NCBI RefSeq assembly: GCF_029962835.1
Contig: NC_080575.1
Location: 46,393,437 to 46,457,436, forward strand
Direction of reading: 5' to 3'
DNA length: 64,000 nt
DNA from: Magnolia sinica
Lineage: Eukaryota > Streptophyta > Magnoliopsida > Magnoliales > Magnoliaceae
A program made the translations under genes and the position numbers. The notes below the pieces were generated by a model. It was given only the letters and a program-made list of their open reading frames with translations, had not been told where the DNA came from and did not search any database. Positions 56,801 to 64,000 of the stretch are shown here, one piece after another. The stretch's first letter is position 1; each line of letters begins with the position of its first letter.

Positions 56801-57331
56801 GCGAGGTGGTTCTAGATTTGGATCACGAACGAGGGGGGAGAGCTCGAGTTACAAGCCACAACATGAATCTGGATCACAAACACAGGAAAGTAGCTCGAGT
56901 TCTGTGCCGCAGTATGGACATGGATATGGACCTAGTGGATGTGACGAGTGACTCCAACAGTTACGGCACATCATTTTTCAACCACGGTCAGGAGTTGACT
57001 TCTGCATATGGGCAGGGATATGAGCAGCAGTATGGATATTGCCAACAATATGGATACGGCCAACAATATGGATACGAAGGAGCTTCATATGTGTCATTCC
57101 CAGATCCATATCAGTTACAGACTGTGACGATTACGCAGTACCCACGGATGGGCATATTGATTCAGTTCGGAGAGGATGAGTACCAGCGTTATGTCAGGGA
57201 GTATCTTGGCTGGTACCACTCTACTATGACCTGGGCACAATATTGTCAATTTGTGGAGTAGCAGTACTATGCCCAGCCCCGTCGAGATGGAGATGATGAT
57301 TACGAGCCACCGCACAACTTTATGTGGGTTT
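53818..57331 (+). pseudogene. hAT transposase gene, several breaks
   Basis: Start ATG at 53818 (MSGGRGGRQPDIRWRYGRPI) right after a splice acceptor. A BED-type zinc finger follows (CSLCGHVSKSGGVTRLKEHL), broken by a TAA at 53971. Then an acidic linker, a frame change near 54246, and the DUF659/catalytic part: a helical SANTAASPHFKNMISEV segment, a TGA at 54669, then VMCDGWTGPT with the first Asp and FVTDNGSAF with the second, and WTPCAAHCITLML, the C/H box of hAT enzymes. A further break lies near 55180. Downstream come LRNSFWDKV, then FLNPKYHYSRNLFEDNSL, then the dimerisation block QTVSSSPCERNWSTFSLINT near 55990. Apparent introns separate the last blocks, for example the GTAAGTA at 55470 and a 'tgatatgcag' acceptor at about 55915. 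The C-terminus (56086-57331) is described separately. It moves DNA by cut and paste in the nucleus; this copy probably makes no full enzyme. Confidence 0.85.
56086..57331 (+). pseudogene. Transposase C-terminal acidic and Tyr/Gln-rich tail
   Basis: The frame 56086-56778 starts YCHYNMKLRERLLRSEG, the end of the dimerisation domain, then a low-complexity acidic and His-rich run (ESGDDDGGDKGDDDSNDSKD and DDDDHHHDDGG). After a frame change come RRGGSRFGSRTRGESSSYKP and a prion-like stretch with YEQQYGYCQQYGYGQQYGYE, ending near FMWV at 57331. Such disordered tails occur in plant hAT proteins, but one this long and mixed is notable. Confidence 0.65.
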
Positions 57332-57760
57332 AGACCACAACTAGTCCCCATCATTGATATGTATATTTCTCAAATTTTACTTATTTAGTTCTTTTGTTCC
57401 TTTTCAATGAATTGGTTGTGTTTTCATACATGACTAATATATTTATAAATATCATGCATTCAATTTAAATATAGTTGCATTAGTTCAGTTAAACATCGCA
57501 TAGCTTAGGACCCTATACAAAGGAAATTTATTATGTGCATCTTTTTTTTAAGATGTTATGATTTAAAAGTGTGTATTAGACCTTTTTAACAATCCCCAAA
57601 GTTTCGTTAAAAAATTCAACCATTTTCCCAATGCTTCCCCATGTTTCCCAAAAAGTGTGATAAACTATGCGATACAAACGATATATCCCGTGCGATAACT
57701 GATACATATCTGTATCCCAAGGGTGTGATACATTGTGCAATACCGATATTTCAAACAGTG
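57332..57760. repeat. Right terminal region of hAT
   Basis: 3' UTR followed by the terminus. 57437-57760 is co-linear with 48065-48365. The last 130 bp hold several CGATA / TATCCC words. Likely transposase binding region. Confidence 0.75.
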
Positions 57761-57919
57761 CCTCTGTCTTCACATCTAGATCCATTGATGTGAGATCTGT
57801 TGAACCCATCAAGTCAATTATTCTCCATCGACGACAACGGCCCTACCTCTGCTCGTCAGATCCGGTCCTGCTCACCCAGAAATCAGTGGTACATTTCTTC
57901 TTCGTGGTTTTTCTTTCTT

Positions 57920-58774
57920 ATGGCATCTATGAATCCCTCCGATAAGATCAAAACTATCCATGTTCGGTTGGATGGGAAAAATTTTTCCTTGTGGCAATTT
58001 CAATTCAAGCATTTTTTTAGCAAGAAAGAGCTCTACGGCTATGTAGATGGTTCTATGGGCAAACCAAAAGATGAAAAGGAACTCCTATTGTGGACCACAA
58101 ATAATTCGAAGGTGGTCACTTGGATCCTTAATAGTGTTGAGAGCAACATTGCAATTAACCTCACGTCATTCGAGACTGCATCCGAAATATGGGCTTACTT
58201 GTGTTATCAACAATCAAATCATGCCTGTCGCTATCAAGTAGAGTATGAGCTGTCAAAATTAGAACAAGGAGCTCTGAGTATACAAGATTTCTATTCTAAA
58301 CTTACCTCCCTTGGCATGAGATTTAACTTATGGATCCAGTTATCCCCGCTGCGGTGGTAGAAACAGTAAAGATACTTCGCGACACAAGTAAATTGATGCA
58401 ATTTTTGTATAAACTCCGTCTAAAGTTTGAACCAACCCAAGCCGCTCTGATGAACCGGCCTCAACTTCCATCTCTTGAGGCAGCTCTATCTGATTTCATG
58501 GCAAAAGAGACGTTTGAAAACCCTTGCTTCCATGAGCGAGGTTGTTCCTGATGTTGCCTTCATTACTCACAATTATTTAGGAAAGTCACGAGACATGTCG
58601 AAAGTTAAATGTTTTGAATGTAATGGATTTGGTCATGTGGCTATTCGTTGTCCCAACAAGAAAGCAAATCTGAAACCCTCTGGACCAAGTACTCGGTTTT
58701 GTCACTACTGCAAACAAGAAGGACATGATATAGCCAATTGGCCGACTCGCCCTCCCCTATCTCCTCACTACTAG
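57920..58774 (+). pseudogene. Copia 2 gag
   Basis: ATG at 57920, MASMNPSDKIKTIHVRLDGK then NFSLWQFQFKHFF, the typical start of copia gag (UBN2-like capsid). A frameshift near 58320 moves the frame to VIPAAVVETVKILRDTSKLM and LMNRPQLPSLEAALSDFMAK, and another near 58510 leads to KCFECNGFGHVAIRCPNKK, a CCHC knuckle, and a second degraded knuckle (CHYCKQEGHDIANW, last Cys lost). Confidence 0.85.
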
Positions 58775-58924
58775 CGACGTGGACGTGCATTTCTGGCTCC
58801 CTCTGCTGAGAAGTCTGACTCTTCATCTATGGCCTCATCAGTGCAACCTACTCTACTTTCCCCAGAACAAATTCAGCAAATCCTTCAAGCGATGGGTTCT
58901 TTAGGTTCGATAGGTAATATTGAT

Positions 58925-59268
58925 CCTCTAAATCTTTGGAATATTGACTCAGGGGCATCTAACCATAGACTGGTAACCCTTCTTGTCTAACTGATTGTGT
59001 CCCCTATAAAGGAATGGGTTCCATCTACACTGCGGATGGGAACCATTTACCTATCTCTCATATCGGGTCCTTGAAAGTCTCACCTTCATCATCTCGTAAT
59101 TTCCTCCTTCGTAAAGTGTTTTATCTTCCTAAATTATCCGCTAACTTGATTTCGGTTGCTCAACTAGTAGAAAATAACTGTTTGGTTTTGTTTTCTCGGT
59201 CTGGTTATTTCATACAGGATTTGGAAACAAACTGGTTGGGAAGGGCCATAAGAGCGGAAGGTTATTAA
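58925..59268 (+). pseudogene. Copia 2 protease
   Basis: NIDSGASNHRL near 58940 has the D-S-G-A active site; a stop follows, then MGSIYTADGNHLPISHIGSL and VFYLPKLSANLISVAQLVEN complete the domain. Confidence 0.8.
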
Positions 59269-60298
59269 CTTTGGAGTTCGATCCCAGAGTTGTCTCATCG
59301 TGTTGTTTCTTTCTTCCATCTTCTCATGATATTTCTTTTGCTAATAAATGTTGGAAACTTTGGCATAGTCGTTTAAGACATCCAAATTCTAAAAATATGC
59401 TTTTCTTATTTAGATCTGGTCTTTTAAATGATGAAATCAATATTAGTTCCATTTCCATTGATATGAACTGTGTTAGTTGCAAAGTGTGTAAATCTACTGC
59501 ATTGTCATTTTCATTGAGCAACTCTTGTACTCAGAATCTGTTTGATCTCATTCATACTGATGTTTGGGGTCCATCTCCCATCATGGCTCCTGGTGGTTCA
59601 TTGTATTACATTATTTTTGTGGATGACTTTTCTAGGCATACTTGGATTTATTTCATGAAGCACAAGTCTGAAGCATTCTCATGTTACAGACAATTTTCCT
59701 CATATGTGGAGACCCAATTTGCAAAGAAAATTAAAATTCTATGGTCTGACTCTGGGGGAGAATGTCTTCCGAATTTGAGACTTTTCTAAGTTCAAATGGT
59801 ACTATACATTAGCGAACGTGTCCTCACACACCGAAGTAGAATGGATTAGCAGAACGAAAGAATCGGCACATTACTGAGGTATCAACTACCATCATGAAAT
59901 ATGCACGTGTTCCAAAATTTCTTTGGGCTGAAGCAAAATCAACAGTCGTGTATCTGATCAATCGATTACCTTCCAGTGTATTGGCCAACCGGAAAACTCC
60001 CACGTTCTTCCTTCATGATAAAGATCCAGATTATAGTCGGTTAAGAGTGTTTGGATGCATTGCTTTTATTCATCTTCCAAAACGGGAACAGGATAAACTC
60101 GGTCCCAGGGCAGCTAAATGTGTATTTCTTGGATATGGGGAGCATCAGAAAGGGTATCGTTGTTATGATCCATGTGCTCATTGTGTTCGTGTGTCTAGAC
60201 ACGTCACATTTTTTGAAAATTTACTATACTATAAAGTTGTCCATACATCTCCTTCAATTACCGTTGTTCCATCTTCCATTTATCATGTCATCATTTGA
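59269..60298 (+). pseudogene. Copia 2 integrase
   Basis: Pre-integrase zinc motif (LWHSRLRHPN...CVSCKVCK), then LIHTDVWGPSPIMAPGGSLY, FVDDFSRHTWIYF and LWSDSGGECLP giving the first two Asp residues, a frameshift and TAG near 59790-59840, then LAERKNRHITEVS with the Glu, and the C-terminal GCIAFIHLPKREQDKLGPRA and KCVFLGYGEHQKGYRCYDP blocks. Confidence 0.88.
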
Positions 60299-60590
60299 AG
60301 AAAATCATTCTCTACCTCCTCCCACTCCTCCTTTGCAGGTCTACCAACGCCATGTGAAGCCTATCTCTCTTGGATCCTCTCCCTCATCTGCTCCTGCTTC
60401 CGATCAGGTGTCCTCTTCTCCTACAACGCAGGTAACTGTCCCACTTTCCACTACGATCCAATTACGTCGTTCCAGCCGTCATCTGTTCCTCCCTGTCGAT
60501 TAAATCTTTTTGCCTCTCATCATGCTTTGTTTTCTAGATTAGATTCTTTGGTTGTACCTACTTCTTATTCTTAGGTATATACACAACCGT
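60299..60590 (+). other. Copia 2 integrase-RT linker
   Basis: Ser/Pro/Thr-rich spacer (LPPPTPPLQVYQRHVKP and SSSPTTQVTVPLST) ending RRSSRH, as usual before RT in copia pol. Confidence 0.7.
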
Positions 60591-60599
60591 GTTGGGTAA

Positions 60600-61561
60600 A
60601 GGCCATGGATGATGAGATTCAGGCACTCAAGGAGAATGCTACTTAGACGCTAGTTCCGTTACCTAAGGGGAAGCAAGTGATCGGCAACAAATGGGTATAT
60701 ACTGTAAAATTAAAATCTGATGGGAGCTTAGATTGATACAAAGCTCGACTAGTGGCCAGGGGCTATAAACAAGAGTATGGAGTTGATTATGATGAGACAT
60801 TTGCTCCAATGGGAAAAATGAAAACGGTCCGTTCCTTGATCGTTATAAGTTCTTCTAAAGGTTGGCAACTCAGTCAACTCAATGTCAAGAATGCTTTCCT
60901 CCATGGGAATCTCAAAGAAGAAGTTTACTTGAAGCAACCTTCCGGTTATAAGTCCAAGGATCCACACTTAGTTTGCAAGCTATCTAAATCTTTATATGGA
61001 CTCAAACAAGCACCAAGAGCATGGTTTGAAAATTTCCATGGAGTGTTAACCACAGCGGGCTATTCTCAAAGCCAATATGACTCATCATTGTTTATTCTCA
61101 AGTCTTATTCAGGTCTTGTTGCTTTATTGGTCTATGTTGATGATATTCTCATCACAGGAAGTGATGCTTAAGGAATTGCCAATCTCAAATCTTTACTTCA
61201 CTACTCGTTTCATATGAAGGATATGGGGCCGTTAACATATTTTTTGGATCTTGAAATCTCTCGTAATACAAAAGGTTATCTCATGAGTCAACTGAAGTAT
61301 ACTTGTGATTTGATTAAGCAAGCAAACCTTACAGATAACAAGACCCGTGAGACTCCTCTAGAATTAAATGTCAAGCATGGGAAAGATGATGGAGACCTTC
61401 TCTCAGATGTTACATCCTATAGACAACTGGTGGGGAGATTAGTCTATCTCACTATGTCTCATCCTAATATCTCATATGCAGTTCATGTTGTTAGCCAATT
61501 TGTCAAGGCACCTTGCACATTGCATATGACAGCAGTTCATCGCATTATTCAATACCTTTGA
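60600..61561 (+). pseudogene. Copia 2 reverse transcriptase
   Basis: KAMDDEIQALKENAT starts the domain, with TAG codons near 60645 and 60736. Then KARLVARGYKQEYGVDYDET, KNAFLHGNLKEEVYLKQPSG, SLYGLKQAPRAWFENF and the intact catalytic YVDDILITGSDA, a stop at 61171, and the thumb/connection to IIQYL at 61561. The active-site residues survive, so only stops disable it. Confidence 0.9.
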
Positions 61562-62089
61562 GTTACCCTCAATCAGGCACTTCTCTTTTCATCATCGCAT
61601 GATCTACAATTATCTGCTTACTCTGATGCAAACTAGGCAAGTTGTCCCATTTCACGACGGTCCACCACTAGCTATTGTGTTTTCTTGGGACAATCATTGG
61701 TTAGTTGGAAGTGTAAGAAGCAAACCACGGCATCTAGATTCAGCACAGAAGTTGAATATCGTGCAATGGTAGAGGCATGTAGTGAAATTACTTGGTTCCG
61801 GGGATTGTTGACAGATCTTAGGATTCATTTGTCTTTGCCGACTCCATTATATGCTGACAATCTCAGTGCGATTCAGTTAGCTTCCAATCCAGTATTTCAT
61901 GAGCGCACTAAACACATTGAAGTTGACCGCCACTTTGTGAGAGAAAAATACACAGCTGGAATCATTTCTCTTCCTCATGTGACATCAGAACTACAACTTG
62001 CTGATTTATTCACCAAAACTATGACCTCATCCCATCAAAGGATTCTTTGTGGCAAAGTGATGTTGATTCATTATCCCACATCAATTTGA
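61562..62089 (+). pseudogene. Copia 2 RNase H
   Basis: Begins in YSDAN, with a stop in place of the usual Trp, then SLVSWKCKKQTTASRFSTEV, EACSEITWFRGLL, LYADNLSAIQLASNPVFHER, TKHIEVDRHFVREK and ELQLADLFTKTM. It ends with TGA before the polypurine tract. Confidence 0.9.
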
Positions 62090-62096
62090 GAGGGGG
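62088..62096 (+). other. Polypurine tract of copia 2
   Basis: GAGAGGGGG directly before the 3' LTR. Confidence 0.85.
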
Positions 62097-62265
62097 TGTG
62101 AGAATATTGTGTATATGGGATTGTGTATGGGTTATTAGTTGTAATATACTATGTATAGAGAAGCTCTAAATAAGCTTCCTTGTATAGTCTTGTAGAGTGG
62201 TTATTTAAACCCACCTTTGGGTTGAAGAAATATAGAAAAACATTCTCCGGATTCTTGAGTTTACA
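62097..62265 (+). repeat. 3' LTR of copia 2
   Basis: 169 bp, same edges as the 5' LTR, differing by a few substitutions and loss of 4 bp near 62208. Confidence 0.92.
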
Positions 62266-62576
62266 AGGTCCATTGCTAAAGAATATGGGATCATCAGGCT
62301 AGGCTATATTTGAGGAAACGCTGCTATGATTTTCTAGATAGAGTCAGACATTCAAAATATTGAATGAGAGAACCTCTCAATTTCAATATACTACAACAAT
62401 TGGGGTTCATTAGGAAAAAGACCAAGGTATTCAATAAGGTAACAACAGTCGTAAAGGTCAACCTTATGGGCATTACGATACAAGCCTTAATGACCGTAAC
62501 GACTGCCATAACGACCATTACGAGCCTATAATTGGAAATTTTTTGAAAAGAAACAATATATTGGTCCTATACTAGC

Positions 62577-63158
62577 TAGAGTTGTACACGAACCGAGTTA
62601 GCTCGGTTAACTCACTCGACTCGACTCGAAAAAGCTCAATTCGACTCGGTTCGAAACTGAGTTCAAGCCAAGCCGAGTTCAAGCTTGGCTGAGCTTGAAT
62701 CGAACTCAGATCGAACTAGTTCGGTGACTCGGTTATTTTGATATTGATTTTGCTCACCAAGTGTTTAATGAAATAACTCAACGAAGTGTTGTTTCGGGTG
62801 GATACATTCTCCGTGGGATCGGCCGGTGGCGAGGAAGGTATTAATATGAAAAAAATCACTACCAAAAGAACAAACATTACATGATAAAACTACCCTTGAA
62901 TCTTGATTTTGATGCAGTTTACCAAGTGTTTGATGAAATACCTGTAAACTGTTGCTGTTGTTTTGCAAACTGTGAGAGATTGAAGGTGCATGTCATGTGT
63001 TTGAGAAAATGGAGCACAGGCACGAACCCGGCTCGAACTAGCCTAAGCTACTGACCGTACCGAGCCGAGCCGAGCCGAGTTTGAGCTAGGGTTAGCTAGT
63101 GGATGTGCCGAGTCAAGCTGTGTCATGCTCAACTCGGTTCGACTCGTGTATAGCTCTA
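62577..63158. mobile_element. Non-autonomous hAT-like element, copy 2
   Basis: TIRs TAGAGTTGTACACGA and CGTGTATAGCTCTA with a perfect 8 bp duplication ATACTAGC (62569-62576 and 63159-63166). CTCGACTCGG-type words fill both ends, as in 19147-20041. The centre is a different sequence from copy 1. The 8 bp duplication supports hAT-type transposition; the transposase source is not in this window, because the TIRs differ from those of the 50418 element. Confidence 0.88.
62740..62968 (+). pseudogene. Possible captured PPR-like pieces
   Basis: Plus-strand frames inside the hAT-like element read DIDFAHQVFNEITQRSVVS (62740-62800) and DFDAVYQVFDEIP (about 62903-62945). Both resemble the A-x-x-V-F-D-E-M turn of plant pentatricopeptide repeats. 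They are short and out of frame with each other. Captured host sequence is my inference. Confidence 0.35.
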
Positions 63159-63350
63159 ATACTAGCCCATTAAGGGCTTGTGCCAATCACAACCCTGTAT
63201 CAGCCCGTTACGGGCTCATAAAGGCCATTACCAGCCCATTATGGTCTGTGGGTGTTTCGGTCCCATATCACGTAACAGGCACCGCCATTTTCATTACGTA
63301 ACGGCCGTTATGACCATAATGTAATTATTTTGAATAGCATGGAAAAGACA

Positions 63351-64000
63351 TCTCATTACACCCCATCCTTCTCTGTATGATAATTTTGCATGAGTACCCA
63401 TTTACTATTGTTAACCACTATAACTTCAGGACATTCCAGCAGCCTCCAACCATTATTTAAGATGGTGTCACATGATACCATAGAGGCTAATTGCATGAAA
63501 AATTTTGACATTGAGAAACAAAAATGAACAAGGTATTAGATAAGCCTCAATATCAAATAAGCCTTTAATGCAGGATAATTAACCACTTGCTCTAAAAGCT
63601 CAAACTAATAGAGCATGGTGAATCAATCCCTTCATCTCATTAGCCCAAGCCCCACATCCCATGGGTTAGGACCTCGGCCAAACCCCCCTCGTAGGCCCCA
63701 CTTCACATGAGTTCTGCTTAACATGAGTCACTCGCCTCACACGGGTGGGGCCCGCCTCACATGGGCCGCCCACCCCAATGTGCCCCTGCATCCCACAAGC
63801 CACCCTACTCGAGCCTAGTGTGAAAATGCCCCTACATTAGCCCCACTACTGAAACTATAAATATTGGATGAATTGGATGAACTTCCATTTTGCAGCACGT
63901 GGCTACATTTTTCAAACATCTAAAACTCCTCGAGTTCTCACGTGGCAAGTTACACTGTCATAAAAATGAAACTAATAACAAATTTATCAATTCAAAACAT
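63351..64000. other. Gene-free end of window
   Basis: No gene recognised. 63640-63800 is C-rich with repeated 'cctcacatggg' and 'ggggcccgcc' phrases. Confidence 0.4.

Larger units (their letters stand above)
50418..57760 (+). mobile_element. hAT DNA transposon, near-complete
   Basis: 7,343 bp element with imperfect terminal inverted repeats CAGTGTTTCAAATATCG and its inverse (15 of 17), perfect 8 bp duplication CCTCTGTC on both sides (50410-50417, 57761-57768), subterminal regions packed with ATCGGCCGATATTATCGT-like words, and a plus-strand transposase gene. The insertion target is the leader of copia 2. The few stops in the transposase suggest recent loss, or possibly sequencing/assembly errors. 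Its right end is shared with the element at 46498-48365. Confidence 0.92.
49977..62265 (+). mobile_element. Copia retrotransposon 2, interrupted by hAT
   Basis: Two ~170 bp LTRs (49977-50149, 62097-62265), perfect 5 bp target duplication AGGTC (49972-49976, 62266-62270), a tRNA-Met primer site, a polypurine tract and gag, protease, integrase, RT and RNase H in copia order. The 7.3 kb hAT element lies in its 5' leader, before gag. Without it copia 2 would be about 4.9 kb, normal for a short-LTR copia. Several stops and frameshifts break pol. LTRs differ at only a few sites plus a 4 bp indel, so it is fairly young. Confidence 0.92.
62430..63350. mobile_element. GTAACG-rich TIR element with hAT insertion
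   Basis: Both ends are rich in GTAACGRCCRTTACG-like words (62440-62530 and 63180-63320) and are inverted relative to each other. Ends roughly at 'tattcaataaggtaac' and 'gtaattattttgaatag'. Same family as 40321-41035 by vocabulary. The interior is largely replaced by the element 62577-63158. Edges approximate. Confidence 0.45.

Overview
This window is almost entirely repetitive plant DNA. Ty1/copia and Ty3/gypsy LTR retrotransposons, plant L1-type LINE ends, a tRNA-derived SINE, hAT DNA transposons, (CT)n/(TA)n microsatellites and canonical plant introns all point to an angiosperm nuclear genome. Many copies of a dispersed repeat built from 'gtgggcccacc...gtccatcc' phrases would suit a magnoliid-like genome, but that is a guess. 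The only host gene piece I can defend is the 3' end of an ABC1/UbiB-type kinase-like gene on the minus strand (exons 43801-43915 and 43997-44141).

Layout. 1-2815: no gene; a ~40 bp minisatellite at 1401-2290. 2816-7616: decayed minus-strand Ty3/gypsy element (gag, RT, RNase H, integrase) whose integrase is split by a complete solo LTR (3079-4567) with a 5 bp target duplication. 7617-8705: inverted pair of LTR-like arms. 10544-13776: scrambled Tat-type gypsy gag and protease pieces. 14654 to about 18875: Tat-type element with an Ogre/Tat-like primer site but no reverse transcriptase or integrase. 19147-20041: non-autonomous hAT-like element. 22440-25624: gag fragment, then a direct duplication flanking a TIR element. 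25625-33390: mostly unrecognised, with a SINE inserted into a small hairpin element (31349-31680).

33395-43768 is a nearly complete but broken minus-strand copia element, interrupted by a TIR element (40321-41035) and by an internally deleted chromovirus (35059-39768; TSD CCTTT; 1.2 kb LTRs). Its upper LTR lies about 33 bp past the ABC1K stop codon, so it probably entered the 3' UTR. LINE ends lie at 44860-46185, 48400-48950 and about 49370-49570. Between them a non-autonomous hAT element contains a copy of itself in opposite orientation (46498-48365).

49977-62265 is a plus-strand copia element (TSD AGGTC) whose 5' leader was entered by a 7.3 kb hAT transposon (50418-57760; TSD CCTCTGTC) carrying a nearly intact transposase gene. 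The hAT right end matches the non-autonomous element at 46498-48365, so an apparent transposase source and a derivative sit about 4 kb apart. 62430-63350 holds a TIR element carrying a second hAT-like element with possible PPR-derived sequence.

The target-site duplications order many events: old gypsy then solo LTR; copia 1 then chromovirus; copia 2 then hAT. An unexpected common theme is that at least six unrelated element families carry arrays of short quasi-palindromic, CpG-containing words in their terminal regions. All coordinates were read by eye; no database search or alignment was run.
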